Of a stretch of 64,000 nt of DNA, positions 37,972 through 48,245 are shown in pieces (positions within the stretch are counted from its first letter, which is position 1; each line of letters starts with the position of its first letter). Origin of the DNA: Vibrio ouci (GTDB lineage: Bacteria; Pseudomonadota; Gammaproteobacteria; Enterobacterales; Vibrionaceae); assembly GCF_004551525.1 (NCBI RefSeq), contig NZ_SATR01000015.1, positions 54,841 through 118,840 of the forward strand, read 5' to 3'. The translations under genes were made by a program, and so were the position numbers. The notes below the pieces were generated by a model. That model ran no database searches, was not told the origin of the DNA, and saw nothing but the letters and a program-made list of their open reading frames with translations.

Positions 37972-37981
37972 ACACCTCGTC

Positions 37982-38057
37982 GCCCGGATAGCTCAGTCGG
38001 TAGAGCAGAGGATTGAAAATCCTCGTGTCGGTGGTTCGATTCCGCCTCCGGGCACCA
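37982..38057 (+). tRNA. tRNA-Phe (GAA)
   Basis: 76 nt, same sequence as the first tRNA-Phe of array 1; anticodon GAA; encoded CCA. Confidence 0.97.
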
Positions 38058-38111
38058 CAATTTATTTGTTGGTGTCTGAATAAGACAACAACATGAAAAG
38101 AAATAACGTGC

Positions 38112-38187
<76 letters not shown>

Positions 38188-38208
38188 TTTCTTTTCTCAA
38201 TGGACAAT

Positions 38209-38284
38209 TCCTCCTTAGCTCAGTTGGTAGAGCGACGGACTGTTAATCCGCAGGTCGCTGGTTCGAGCCCAGCAGGAGGAGCCA
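38209..38284 (+). tRNA. tRNA-Asn (GTT)
   Basis: 76 nt, identical to the tRNA-Asn of array 1; anticodon GTT; encoded CCA. Confidence 0.97.
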
Positions 38285-38294
38285 CATTTAGTGT

Positions 38295-38370
<76 letters not shown>

Positions 38371-38407
38371 TTCTTTCTTCTTTTAGAAAGAACATAAAAA
38401 GAATAAT

Positions 38408-38483
38408 TCCTCCTTAGCTCAGTTGGTAGAGCGACGGACTGTTAATCCGCAGGTCGCTGGTTCGAGCCCAGCAGGAGGAGCCA
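38408..38483 (+). tRNA. tRNA-Asn (GTT)
   Basis: 76 nt, third identical tRNA-Asn in the window; last gene of array 2. Confidence 0.97.
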
Positions 38484-38490
38484 CTTTTTG

Positions 38491-38519
38491 AAGCCAAGTC
38501 GAAAGACTTGGCTTTTTTT
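38491..38519 (+). terminator. Terminator of tRNA array 2
   Basis: AAGCCAAGTC/GACTTGGCTT with GAAA loop, then Ts; a near copy of the array 1 terminator. Confidence 0.93.
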
Positions 38520-38636
38520 ATATCTAAATATTTTTCACCTTCCCTCTCCTAGCCAAGCACCTTGCCTTCTTTTCAATTTGCTAAAAGCGCAACCTGTTTC
38601 CTATATTTAATCCATAACTTTAATAAGGATACCTAC

Positions 38637-39266
38637 ATGGCTAGGAAGCAATTGTTCGTCGTGACTGCCGAAGTCGCGGCAGAGCTCAATCGTGGGGTTA
38701 TTGTCGCTAAACAACTTAAGTTAGTTGCAAGCAATGCTAGGGCTCTCGCTCTACGCGCCGGTGGGAGTGCAGCTGGCTTTCACCCAATCACTGACTCGAT
38801 TGACGAATTAGTCAGCCTCACTCTAGAAGTCTCAAACTCGATCAATACCAAAGCGCAGCACCTCAGTCATATTGCAACCTCTAGCGTTCGCTCCTACTCG
38901 GTGTTGAAGCATTTTGAAGCTGTCTATCAACGTTCACAAGACGCCGAGTTTATCCATAGCTTAGATGCAGCCCACAGCCGTTGTCAGCAAGAAACTCTGC
39001 GCCTAGACCAATCTTTTTCTCAAGGTAGTGAAGAGCTCAGCAGCATGCTAAACAGCCTGTATGATGAGCTTCGAGTGGCACTGATCATCTCAACGTTACT
39101 TAGCGTGGAAGCCTCTCAGGTTGAAGAGCAGTTTAAAGGTCAACTCAACACGATTGCACAGAATGTTCAGCAAGCCGCAGAGTCTATACGTGAACACGTG
39201 CTCCAATCACTCCAATTATTTTCACTCTTTGATAAGGAACGTCATGAAATCAAAAGTGCTATTTAG
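38637..39266 (+). CDS. Small soluble helical protein resembling a chemoreceptor signalling tip
   Basis: A 209-residue protein without membrane segments or signal peptide, almost entirely helical. Residues about 24-70 (KQLKLVASNARALALRAGG, then GFHPITDSIDELVSLTLEVS) follow the residue pattern of the receptor tip (Q..LL.LNA...A.RAG...GF....DE...L...T) but the sequence is degenerate. The second half (about 95-200) is a further coiled-coil-like stretch. I chose the ATG preceded by AAGGAT. It overlaps the next gene by 23 bp, so the two are cotranslated. It may link the ODP-like partner to CheA/CheW. This is inference; no named family is claimed. Confidence 0.65.
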   Translation: MARKQLFVVTAEVAAELNRGVIVAKQLKLVASNARALALRAGGSAAGFHPITDSIDELVSLTLEVSNSINTKAQHLSHIATSSVRSYSVLKHFEAVYQRSQDAEFIHSLDAAHSRCQQETLRLDQSFSQGSEELSSMLNSLYDELRVALIISTLLSVEASQVEEQFKGQLNTIAQNVQQAAESIREHVLQSLQLFSLFDKERHEIKSAI

Positions 39267-39978
39267 CCAAGGGGAGCATCGCTGGGTCATGTTTGCTCGC
39301 GATCCTCTCAAACCAGAAAAAATCATCGATACCAATCAATATATGATCGTCAATCGCCAGCAAGCCATCTTACTCGATCCAGGCGGTATCGAAATATTCT
39401 CCTCAATGCTGAGTAGTGTGGTCAAAGAGGTCCCTATAGAACACATAAAGTACTTATTTGCCTCTCACCAAGACCCTGACATCATTTCTTCACTTGGGCT
39501 ATGGGATAAGGCATTACCAAGTGCCACACTCTACTCTCCGTGGCTCTGGGAAGGCTTTATACGTCACTTTGGCATGGACTCGATTACCTTCTCCCCGATT
39601 AAAGATGAAGGAGGAACGCTTTCTCTAGCAGGTGATGATATCGAGTTTATTCCTGCCCACTATATGCACTCATCAGGTAACTTTTCAGTCTATGATGGTA
39701 AAGCCAAAATACTCATGTCTGGTGATATTGGGGCCGCCTTAGATGCCCCCGATGCGCCATTGTTCGTCGAAGACTTTGAACAGCATATTCCGAAAATGGA
39801 ATATTTCCATCGGCGCTGGATGCCGTCAAATGCGGCGAAGAAGGTTTGGATAGAGCGAGTGAGAAGATTAGACATCGACATGATATGCCCTCAGCATGGA
39901 GGCATATTTAAAGGTGAAGACGTTACTCGCTTCTTGGATTGGTTAGATGATCTCGATGTAGGCATCGCGGTATCCTAA
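39244..39978 (+). CDS. ODP-type diiron metallo-beta-lactamase-fold protein
   Basis: A 244-residue cytoplasmic protein with the metallo-beta-lactamase fold seen in flavodiiron proteins and oxygen-binding diiron proteins (ODP). Candidate iron ligands are H75, D77 and D79 in FASHQDPDI, H139 or H142 in PAHYMHSSGNF, D161 in MSGDIG, and H218 in CPQHGGIF. No flavodoxin domain is attached, which separates it from full flavodiiron NO/O2 reductases. An ODP in Treponema denticola acts as an oxygen sensor for chemotaxis. Here it overlaps a receptor-tip-like gene, consistent with such a role. ATG follows AAGGAA inside the upstream gene. Confidence 0.8.
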   Translation: MKSKVLFSQGEHRWVMFARDPLKPEKIIDTNQYMIVNRQQAILLDPGGIEIFSSMLSSVVKEVPIEHIKYLFASHQDPDIISSLGLWDKALPSATLYSPWLWEGFIRHFGMDSITFSPIKDEGGTLSLAGDDIEFIPAHYMHSSGNFSVYDGKAKILMSGDIGAALDAPDAPLFVEDFEQHIPKMEYFHRRWMPSNAAKKVWIERVRRLDIDMICPQHGGIFKGEDVTRFLDWLDDLDVGIAVS

Positions 39979-40000
39979 CCACTTAGCCATGGTATAAAAA

Positions 40001-40028
40001 AAGCCAGTAGACATAAGACTACTGGCTT
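40001..40028. terminator. Bidirectional terminator between the ODP-like gene and plsC
   Basis: AAGCCAGTAG/CTACTGGCTT, a 10-bp stem with 8-nt loop. There is an A-run on the left, giving Ts for the minus strand; the plus-strand tail is only AACTTT. Confidence 0.85.
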
Positions 40029-40053
40029 AACTTTATCATTTTTAATGTTGAGG

Positions 40054-40794
40054 CTACGCCTTAACACCTTCTTGCTGATTCAGCATAGCAACCTCATGGT
40101 CTAACGCTTCTAGCTTCGCTTTCATTTGCTCGCGACACTCATTTGCTAGTTCACGAACGTTTTCTTTAGCGTAACCTTCCGTGCTCACTGCAGGAAGCAT
40201 TTCAACAATCACATGACCGTTATTCCATCGATTGAGCTTAATACCAGCCGTAGAGCTACATACAATTGGAGCTACCGGTAGCTGAGCTGCGATAGCGGCG
40301 TGGAACGCCCCGGTCTTAAACGGCAGTAAGCCACGGCCACGTGAACGTGTACCTTCTGGGAACATCCATACCGATACGTCACTTTGCTTCATTTGATCAA
40401 CGACCTGATCGATCGTGCCTTTTGCTTTAGAGCGGTTAGCGCGGTCAATCAAAATATTACCTGTCAGCCAGTAAAGCTGGCCAAATAGCGGCATCCAAGC
40501 TAAGCTTTTTTTGCCGACAGTAACCACTTTAGGCGTTACTGCAGAAGAAACCGTAAACAGGTCCCAGTTGTTTTGGTGGTTAGCAATATAGATGTGCTGA
40601 CCACGCTGATATGCGTCCTCTGGTAGACGGAGTTCCAGTTTAATACCAAACACTCGAGACATCTTGCCGAACAGGCGGCCAAAGGTAAAAACATGCTTAG
40701 GGTTACGTGGGCTCAGCAAACAGTAGCCACAGCCAAACACAAACATTACGACTGCAAAAATAGCAACTGCTAATACACGTAATAGTGCAATCAT
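40054..40794 (-). CDS. plsC: 1-acylglycerol-3-phosphate O-acyltransferase
   Basis: An inner-membrane enzyme that acylates lysophosphatidic acid to phosphatidic acid in phospholipid synthesis. 246 residues (E. coli PlsC 245). One or two N-terminal hydrophobic segments (about 3-25), then the HX4D motif in YIANHQNNWDLFTV, LFGQLYWLTGNILIDR, and the substrate motif MFPEGTRSRGRGLLPFKTGA. I chose the ATG with GGAG 6 bp upstream; an in-frame TTG lies four codons earlier. A paralogous acyltransferase role cannot be excluded. Confidence 0.9.
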   Translation of the reverse strand: MIALLRVLAVAIFAVVMFVFGCGYCLLSPRNPKHVFTFGRLFGKMSRVFGIKLELRLPEDAYQRGQHIYIANHQNNWDLFTVSSAVTPKVVTVGKKSLAWMPLFGQLYWLTGNILIDRANRSKAKGTIDQVVDQMKQSDVSVWMFPEGTRSRGRGLLPFKTGAFHAAIAAQLPVAPIVCSSTAGIKLNRWNNGHVIVEMLPAVSTEGYAKENVRELANECREQMKAKLEALDHEVAMLNQQEGVKA

Positions 40795-40863
40795 TGTATT
40801 CTCCAAGAGTTCTGGGAGTAAAAATAAGTTGACCAGACTCTAACTGATCTATCGCTCATAAAA

Positions 40864-40887
40864 AAGCCGAAACTTACGTTTCGGCTT
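40864..40887 (-). terminator. Terminator of the mla-ibaG-murA operon
   Basis: AAGCCGAAAC/GTTTCGGCTT with TTAC loop; on the minus strand it is followed by Ts. 23 bp after the murA stop. Confidence 0.9.
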
Positions 40888-40910
40888 ACAAATGTTAGCT
40901 CAAAGCTAAA

Positions 40911-42179
<1,269 letters not shown>

Positions 42180-42434
42180 TTACAGCGACATCAGTTTCTT
42201 ATCACGCGCCCACTCATCAGGAGTGTAAGCTTTAATTGAAACTGCATGGATGTCATTTCTTTGGATGTATTCCATTAGTGGTGCGTAGATTAGTTGTTGT
42301 TTTTTAACGCGACTCATTCCATCGAAACAAGCATCAACAGCAACTACTTCGTAATGGCTACCTTCACCTTTAACGTGTAGTTCTTCTAATTTCAAAGCGT
42401 CGTTTAAAATCTGTTGTACTTTTGCGCTATCCAC
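42180..42434 (-). CDS. ibaG: BolA/IbaG-family protein
   Basis: An 84-residue cytoplasmic BolA-fold protein. [20 protein letters not shown] and [23 protein letters not shown] with AVSIKAYTP fit IbaG. The conserved His in GSHYEV and the Cys in DACFDGMS may help bind an Fe-S cluster with a monothiol glutaredoxin. Family roles include acid stress and iron homeostasis. It overlaps mlaB by 8 bp and precedes murA, the conserved order. Confidence 0.93.
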   Translation of the reverse strand: MDSAKVQQILNDALKLEELHVKGEGSHYEVVAVDACFDGMSRVKKQQLIYAPLMEYIQRNDIHAVSIKAYTPDEWARDKKLMSL

Positions 42435-42756
42435 AATTCACCCCTGTATTATTCTTTAAATGTTGAGCAATAAACTCATCGACATTGCTTAACTGAAATA
42501 GTGTGCGCAGTTCATCCGGCACGAAACTGAGCATTATATGACAGTTTTGTTTTTTTGCATGCTCTATTAGGTGAATTAACATCACCATTCCTGCTGAGTC
42601 GATTTTTTTTAGCTGCTCAAGCGAAACCTCAACCTCACTGCCCGGCCATTGCTGCTGTTTTAACGAGCTCCACAATTTAGGCACTGTCTCTCGGTTTAGC
42701 TCGCCACTCAATGCAAACTCAGCTGCGCTGTTAGAACGCCACTCTGGGCTTATCAT
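42427..42756 (-). CDS. mlaB: STAS-domain protein MlaB
   Basis: A 109-residue cytoplasmic STAS-domain subunit that supports the MlaFE ABC complex. [18 protein letters not shown] at the start and [18 protein letters not shown], with the conserved Ser of the STAS loop. Sequence conservation is weak in this family; context (4-bp overlap with mlaC, within mlaFEDC-ibaG) decides the assignment. Confidence 0.9.
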   Translation of the reverse strand: MISPEWRSNSAAEFALSGELNRETVPKLWSSLKQQQWPGSEVEVSLEQLKKIDSAGMVMLIHLIEHAKKQNCHIMLSFVPDELRTLFQLSNVDEFIAQHLKNNTGVNCG

Positions 42757-43394
42757 TGTGCTTTGCTCTCAAAGCGAATCGGTTGCTGGGCAAGCCCTTC
42801 AAGCTCTTTAGCTACTGCCAAAATACCCTCTTGGCGCAGTTTACCGTTCCACTCAGATTGTTTACTCGACAATAAGCTAATGCCTTCAGCAATCATGTCG
42901 AATACTTGCCATTCGCCAGTTTTCTTATCTTTGCGCAGCTTAAACTCTAATTTGATATTCGGTCTAGGCGCATCAACAATGTCTACTTTAACCCCAGTAA
43001 TGCTTTTTTTAGGGTTAAGTTTTGTCTCTGGACCAAATTCAATCGTCTGATCAGTATATTGAGTCAGAACCTGCGCGTATGAGCTAATCAAATACGATCG
43101 AAACGCGACAATGAATATTGCGACATCTTCACGCTTGGCACCTTTTAAGTTAGGGCCAAGCAGCTTGAGCGCAGCATACTTTTCATTGATGTACGGCATT
43201 AGCTCTTCATCAACAATCACTTTTAAGTGTTCAGGATCTTGATGAATTTGTTCCTGTTCAGCCTTTAATCTTGCAAACGCCACTTCAGACACTTGCTTCA
43301 TCATCTGATATGGCTGTGTTTTGTCGATTTCATTGGCTGCGACTTGAAACGTCAACATCAATGAGCACAGAGTAAGTACTAACTTTTTAAACAT
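42753..43394 (-). CDS. mlaC: Periplasmic phospholipid shuttle MlaC
   Basis: A 213-residue periplasmic protein that carries phospholipid between the outer-membrane MlaA complex and inner-membrane MlaFEDB. Signal peptide 1-about 20 (LVLTLCSLMLTFQVAA). MlaC features: YINEKYAALKLLGPNLKGAK, FRSYLISSYAQVLTQYTDQT and VFDMIAEGISLLSSKQSEWN. It follows mlaD by 11 bp and overlaps mlaB by 4. Confidence 0.95.
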   Translation of the reverse strand: MFKKLVLTLCSLMLTFQVAANEIDKTQPYQMMKQVSEVAFARLKAEQEQIHQDPEHLKVIVDEELMPYINEKYAALKLLGPNLKGAKREDVAIFIVAFRSYLISSYAQVLTQYTDQTIEFGPETKLNPKKSITGVKVDIVDAPRPNIKLEFKLRKDKKTGEWQVFDMIAEGISLLSSKQSEWNGKLRQEGILAVAKELEGLAQQPIRFESKAQ

Positions 43395-43405
43395 ATTGCT
43401 GCTCC

Positions 43406-43888
43406 TTACTCGCTCTCTGAATCACCACCAACGCTATACAAGACCTGACCAATCAAATCTTCTAGCACCAGTGCCGATTTTGTATCTTCAATGTAATCAC
43501 CTTCCACCAGCATTTGCTCATCTTCATACACAAAGCCTGGTGTTAAGCCGATGTACTGCTCACCAATTAGGCCTGACGTCAGGATCTTTACACTAGAGGT
43601 CTCTGGAAACTGGTTATAAGTGCTATTGATTGCCATGCTCACAACCGGTAGTAAGGACTCACTATCTAAGCCTATATTGGTCACGCGTCCAATCACGACG
43701 CCACCAACTTTGACCGGTGAGCGAACTTTTAGGCTACCGATATTGTCAAATTCCGCTTTGAGCGTGTAAGTATCGTTGGAACCCAGTCCTTTCACGTCAG
43801 CAACTTGAAAAATCATCACCAGAATTGCGCAAATTCCTGCGATAACAAAGCTACCAACCCATAATTCAATCTTTCGAGTTTGTTGCAT
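43406..43888 (-). CDS. mlaD: MCE-domain lipid-binding protein MlaD
   Basis: A 160-residue inner-membrane-anchored periplasmic protein forming the hexameric MCE ring of the Mla complex. One N-terminal transmembrane segment (about 10-30, IELWVGSFVIAGICAILVMI). The MCE domain reads LKAEFDNIGSLKVRSPVKVG, GVVIGRVTNIGLD and SGLIGEQYIGLTPG. It lies between mlaE and mlaC with short gaps. Confidence 0.95.
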   Translation of the reverse strand: MQQTRKIELWVGSFVIAGICAILVMIFQVADVKGLGSNDTYTLKAEFDNIGSLKVRSPVKVGGVVIGRVTNIGLDSESLLPVVSMAINSTYNQFPETSSVKILTSGLIGEQYIGLTPGFVYEDEQMLVEGDYIEDTKSALVLEDLIGQVLYSVGGDSESE

Positions 43889-43908
43889 GATTAATTCCCA
43901 AACATCAT

Positions 43909-44697
43909 TTAATTACCAAACATCAAGGCGGTTAGTACGAAGTCTAGCCCAAGTACAGCCAGTGAAGAGTGGACAACAGTACGTGTTGTCGCTCGGCTGA
44001 TCCCTTCCGAAGTCGGAATCGCATCGTAACCGTTGAATAACGCAATCCAAGTCACCGTAATCGCAAACACTAGGCTCTTGATCATACTGTTACCAATGTC
44101 TTGCCCAAGCTCCACTGAAGCCTGCATCGCCGACCAGAAGCTGCCGTGGTCGATTCCTTTCCAATCCACACCAACCAATTGTCCGCCCCAAATACCGACG
44201 GCCATAAAAATCATCGCCAGCATCGGCATAGAAATAACACCGGCCCAAAAACGTGGTGCAATCACTCTTTTAAGTGGATCAACCGCCATCATTTCCATGC
44301 TAGACAGCTGCTCTGTCGCTTTCATTAGGCCAATCTCAGCGGTTAACGCAGAGCCCGCTCGGCCAGCAAATAGCAGTGCGGTCACCACAGGTCCAAGCTC
44401 ACGCAGTAGGGAAAGCGCGACCATTTGGCCCAAGGCACCTTCTGCACCAAAGTCAACCAAGATGACATAGCCTTGCAGACTCAGCACCATGCCGATAAAT
44501 AAGCCAGATAGCACAATGATGATCAGAGACTGAACACCGACACTGTATAGCTGCTTTATCAATAAGGGCAGATTCTTAACTGGCTGAGGTCGGCTGACGA
44601 TAGCGCCAAACAACATCAAGCTCGCGCGGCCAAATGATTCACAGATAGCCATGCTTCTTTGACCTACAGAAGCAACGAAATTAACAAAACCTGCCAT
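43909..44697 (-). CDS. mlaE: Mla ABC transporter permease MlaE
   Basis: A 262-residue inner-membrane permease of the phospholipid transport system that maintains outer-membrane asymmetry. About five to six hydrophobic segments. Family blocks: [60 protein letters not shown] and [19 protein letters not shown]. Its start overlaps the mlaF stop by one base (TAATG), so translation is coupled. Confidence 0.96.
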   Translation of the reverse strand: MAGFVNFVASVGQRSMAICESFGRASLMLFGAIVSRPQPVKNLPLLIKQLYSVGVQSLIIIVLSGLFIGMVLSLQGYVILVDFGAEGALGQMVALSLLRELGPVVTALLFAGRAGSALTAEIGLMKATEQLSSMEMMAVDPLKRVIAPRFWAGVISMPMLAMIFMAVGIWGGQLVGVDWKGIDHGSFWSAMQASVELGQDIGNSMIKSLVFAITVTWIALFNGYDAIPTSEGISRATTRTVVHSSLAVLGLDFVLTALMFGN

Positions 44698-45494
44698 TAT
44701 GAGAAAAGCTCCTTGGCTAAAGGCTGAGATGGGTAGCTAAATGGCACTGGGCCGTCCGCTTCCCCTTTAAGAAATTGTTGTACTTGAGGATCTGGGTTGT
44801 CACGCAGTTCCTCTGGGGTGCCGCAAGCGACAACTTTGCCATTCGCCAGGATGTAGCACCAATCGGCAATGCTCATCACTTCAGGCACATCATGAGAAAC
44901 CACAATAGAGGTGACACCTAACGCTTGGTTTAGATTGCGTATTAGCTCCACCAGCACTCCCATAGTAATGGGGTCTTGGCCAACAAAAGGCTCATCAAAC
45001 ATAATTAGGTCAGGGTCAAGGGCGATCGCTCTTGCCAGCGCCGCACGCCTTGCCATACCGCCAGACAATTCACTTGGCATCAGCTCAGCGGCGCCACGTA
45101 GACCAACAGCCTCAAGTTTAAGTAGCACTAAGGTTCGGATTAAGGATTCTTCAAGTTGCGTGTGCTCACGCAGAGGGAAAGCAACGTTATCAAACACATT
45201 AAGATCCGTGAACAGCGCGCCTGACTGGAATAGCATGCTCATTTTTTTGCGCTCTTGATAGAGCTTGGAGCGACTCAAGGTAGGGATATTGTGGCCATCG
45301 AACCAAATCTCACCCGACTCAGGGTAAATCTGGCCACCGATAAGACGTAGCAAGGTTGTTTTACCTATCCCTGACGGACCCATAATGGCCGTCACCTTGC
45401 CTTTAGGTACGTGTAAGTTCACATCATCAAAGATCTTACGCTCGCCACGAGAGAAGGTTAGCTGTTTTACGGTTACTAAATCTTCGAATTCCAT
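44697..45494 (-). CDS. mlaF: Mla ABC transporter ATP-binding protein MlaF
   Basis: A 265-residue ATPase driving the MlaFEDB lipid transporter. Walker [20 protein letters not shown], signature [16 protein letters not shown], Walker [15 protein letters not shown] and H-loop [10 protein letters not shown]. The ATG at 45494 has only a weak site; an in-frame TTG two codons upstream has AAAGGAG 10 bp before it and may be the true start. First gene of the operon. Divergent from yrbG across about 240 bp. Confidence 0.95.
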   Translation of the reverse strand: MEFEDLVTVKQLTFSRGERKIFDDVNLHVPKGKVTAIMGPSGIGKTTLLRLIGGQIYPESGEIWFDGHNIPTLSRSKLYQERKKMSMLFQSGALFTDLNVFDNVAFPLREHTQLEESLIRTLVLLKLEAVGLRGAAELMPSELSGGMARRAALARAIALDPDLIMFDEPFVGQDPITMGVLVELIRNLNQALGVTSIVVSHDVPEVMSIADWCYILANGKVVACGTPEELRDNPDPQVQQFLKGEADGPVPFSYPSQPLAKELFS

Positions 45495-45738
45495 GTTCAA
45501 CTCTACGTCACTCCTTTAAGAATGGGCAATCATAAGCACATTCATACATAATTTAAAGCACTGTTCGATTAAATGTGAGTGAGTTTAATATTAGTAACAG
45601 TGATAGCTGCTCACACATAAACTCTTCTAATCCTAGTTATAGTTAACAATTAATTTGAAGGTAGCGCTTCCCTTTTATAAACCAAACCGTCAAAATTAAC
45701 GGTTAAATTCTCTCGTTGTATATTGATTAGGAATCATC

Positions 45739-46704
45739 ATGTTCGAAGCCGTTGCGTTTCTCATTATTGGATTAGTTTTTTTGGTTTGGAGTGCAGATAA
45801 ATTGGTGTTTGGCGCTGCTGCTCTAGCCCGAAATGTAGGTATTTCACCGCTAGTCATCGGTATGACAATTCTTGCAATGGGTTCTTCTGCTCCAGAAATG
45901 ATGGTTTCAGCTACCGCAGCCTTAGACGGCAAAACGGATACCGCAGTCGGCAACGTGTTAGGTTCAAACATCGCCAACATTGCTCTAATTCTTGGTATCA
46001 CCGCGATGATAAAGCCATTATCGATTAGCTCGGCAGTACTGCGTCGTGAGCTACCACTGATGATTGGTGTGACGATTCTTGCTGGGGTGCTACTTTGGGA
46101 CAGCCACTTAGGTTTCTACGAAGGTGTGCTGCTGTTTGTCCTATTTGCTGCCTTTATTCTTGCCATGCTTCGCATTAGCCGCAACGAGAAGAAAAACGGC
46201 GATGTATTAATTGAAGAACAAGAGTCCGAAGTGCCAGAAGGCGTGAGCAACGGCAAAGCCGCAATGTGGGTGGTGATTGGTCTTATCGTCCTGCCTTTAG
46301 CCGCTGACGTTCTGGTCGATAACGCAGTAATCATCGCTCAGCACTTCGGTATGAGCGATCTGGTGATTGGCTTAACCATTATCGCCGTAGGTACTAGCCT
46401 GCCTGAACTTGCAGCGTCACTAGCCGGTGTGATGAAAGGCGAAGACGATATGGCGGTAGGTAACATTATCGGCTCCAACGTATTCAACATTCTCGCGGTA
46501 ATGGGTATCCCTGGCATTCTTAACCCATCAATCCTAAGCGAATACGCAATGGGACGTGATTTCTGGGTTATGTTAGGCGTGTCGTTACTGCTGGTTGCGA
46601 TGGCACTAGGCAAATCACGTAGCATTAACCGTTACGAAGGCGCCGCCCTATTCTGCTGTTTTATCGGCTACCAAGCTTACCTAATCATGAACATGACCGC
46701 TTAA
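45739..46704 (+). CDS. yrbG: Calcium/sodium antiporter (YrbG/CaCA family)
   Basis: A 321-residue inner-membrane cation exchanger with two homologous halves, each containing an alpha-repeat: GMTILAMGSSAPEMMVSATA near residue 40 and GLTIIAVGTSLPELAASLAG near 215, followed in each by GNVLGSNIANI or GNIIGSNVFNI. These Glu residues bind the transported cation. About ten transmembrane helices. Precise ion specificity is unproven. ATG follows GGAATC. It leads the yrbG-kdsD-kdsC-lptCAB series, as in E. coli. Confidence 0.94.
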   Translation: MFEAVAFLIIGLVFLVWSADKLVFGAAALARNVGISPLVIGMTILAMGSSAPEMMVSATAALDGKTDTAVGNVLGSNIANIALILGITAMIKPLSISSAVLRRELPLMIGVTILAGVLLWDSHLGFYEGVLLFVLFAAFILAMLRISRNEKKNGDVLIEEQESEVPEGVSNGKAAMWVVIGLIVLPLAADVLVDNAVIIAQHFGMSDLVIGLTIIAVGTSLPELAASLAGVMKGEDDMAVGNIIGSNVFNILAVMGIPGILNPSILSEYAMGRDFWVMLGVSLLLVAMALGKSRSINRYEGAALFCCFIGYQAYLIMNMTA

Positions 46705-46722
46705 GATTCTCGGGAGTTCTCT

Positions 46723-47688
46723 ATGTTTGATTATCGTTCTGCCGCATTAGAAGTTCTAGAAACAGAAATTGAGGCTTTAGAGCAGTTAGACCAATACCTA
46801 AACCAAGACTTTGTTAAAGCATGTGAGTCAATCATTGCCAATAAAGATGGCAAAGTTGTGGTGATGGGAATGGGTAAATCGGGCCATATCGGCAATAAGA
46901 TTGCAGCAACCTTGGCCAGTACGGGCACTTCATCGTTTTTCGTTCATCCAGGTGAGGCCGCACATGGCGATCTCGGCATGATTGAACCTGGAGATATTGT
47001 TCTCGCCATTTCTAACTCTGGCGAGTCAGGAGAAATCTTAGCTCTGTTCCCAGTATTGAAACGCCTCAATATCAAGATCATCAGCATGACAGGTAAACCA
47101 AATTCAAACATGGCGAAACTGTCAGATATACATCTGCAAATTACCGTGCCGAAAGAGGCCTGCCCGATTCAGTTAGCACCGACTTCTAGCACAACCGCAA
47201 CACTGGTAATGGGTGATGCTCTGGCTATGGCACTAATGCAAGCGCGCGGTTTTACCTCTGAAGATTTTGCCCTATCGCATCCAGGTGGCGCATTAGGGCG
47301 TAAACTGCTGCTGAAACTTGCTGACATCATGCACACCGGCAGTGCACTGCCATTAGTGACACCAACAACTGTGGTGCGTGACGCCTTACTTGAAATCAGT
47401 CAAAAAGGGCTTGGCATGACTGCCGTTGTCGATGACCACCAGCAACTGGTTGGTATCTTCACTGATGGTGATTTAAGGCGTATCCTTGACAAGAGAATCG
47501 ATATTCATAGCGCACTGATTGGCGATGTGATGACAGTGAATCCAACGGTTGCTGAGCCAAAGATGCTCGCAGCTGAAGGCCTTAATTTAATGCAAGACAA
47601 AAGCATCAATGGCCTAATTCTATGTGAACAAGGCAAAGTGGTTGGTGCGCTGAACATGCATGACTTATTAAAAGCTGGAGTGATGTAA
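46723..47688 (+). CDS. kdsD: D-arabinose-5-phosphate isomerase
   Basis: Converts ribulose-5-phosphate to arabinose-5-phosphate, the first step of KDO synthesis for LPS. A SIS domain (about 35-180; VVVMGMGKSGHIGNKIAATL, FVHPGEAAHGDLGMI, SNSGESGEIL) is followed by two CBS domains (about 205-320; IMHTGSALPLV, GIFTDGDLRRIL). 321 residues, within the family range (E. coli 328). ATG follows GGGAG. Its stop overlaps the kdsC start by one base. Confidence 0.97.
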   Translation: MFDYRSAALEVLETEIEALEQLDQYLNQDFVKACESIIANKDGKVVVMGMGKSGHIGNKIAATLASTGTSSFFVHPGEAAHGDLGMIEPGDIVLAISNSGESGEILALFPVLKRLNIKIISMTGKPNSNMAKLSDIHLQITVPKEACPIQLAPTSSTTATLVMGDALAMALMQARGFTSEDFALSHPGGALGRKLLLKLADIMHTGSALPLVTPTTVVRDALLEISQKGLGMTAVVDDHQQLVGIFTDGDLRRILDKRIDIHSALIGDVMTVNPTVAEPKMLAAEGLNLMQDKSINGLILCEQGKVVGALNMHDLLKAGVM

Positions 47689-48245
47689 TGCCAGAAATGA
47701 TTGAAACGCTGTATCAACCAGTGGAACCTTCTACCCTCGCGATTGCCAAACAGATTAAACTGCTTATTTGCGATGTTGATGGCGTTTTCTCTGACGGCCT
47801 AATCTACATGGGTAACCAAGGTGAAGAGCTGAAAACTTTCCACACCCGTGATGGTTATGGTGTTAAGTCACTAATGAATGCTGGTATTGAGATTGCTATT
47901 ATCACTGGTCGTCGTTCGCAAATTGTTGAGAATCGCATGAAAGCACTTGGCATTTCGCTGATCTACCAAGGCCAAGACGATAAAATCAAAGCGTACCAAG
48001 ACATCTGTAGCAAATTAAATATTGCTCCTGAGCAAACAGGCTACATTGGCGATGATCTGATCGATTGGCCAGTAATGGAGAAAGTGGCACTAAAAGTCTG
48101 CGTTGCAGATGGTCACCCTCTCCTCGCTAAAAGAGCAAATTACGTCACTTCAATTCGAGGTGGCCACGGAGCAGTTAGGGAAGTCTGCGACCTTATTCTT
48201 CAAGCACGAAACGAACTCGACGTTCATAAAGGTTTAAGCATATGA
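47688..48245 (+). CDS. kdsC: KDO-8-phosphate phosphatase
   Basis: A HAD-superfamily phosphatase releasing KDO from KDO-8-phosphate. 185 residues. HAD motif I LLICDVDGVFSDG, motif II IAIITGRRSQIVE, motif III/IV region GYIGDDLIDWPVMEKV. A short non-catalytic N-terminal extension of about 25 residues is normal. It overlaps kdsD by 1 bp and lptC by 4 bp (ATGA). Confidence 0.96.
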   Translation: MPEMIETLYQPVEPSTLAIAKQIKLLICDVDGVFSDGLIYMGNQGEELKTFHTRDGYGVKSLMNAGIEIAIITGRRSQIVENRMKALGISLIYQGQDDKIKAYQDICSKLNIAPEQTGYIGDDLIDWPVMEKVALKVCVADGHPLLAKRANYVTSIRGGHGAVREVCDLILQARNELDVHKGLSI

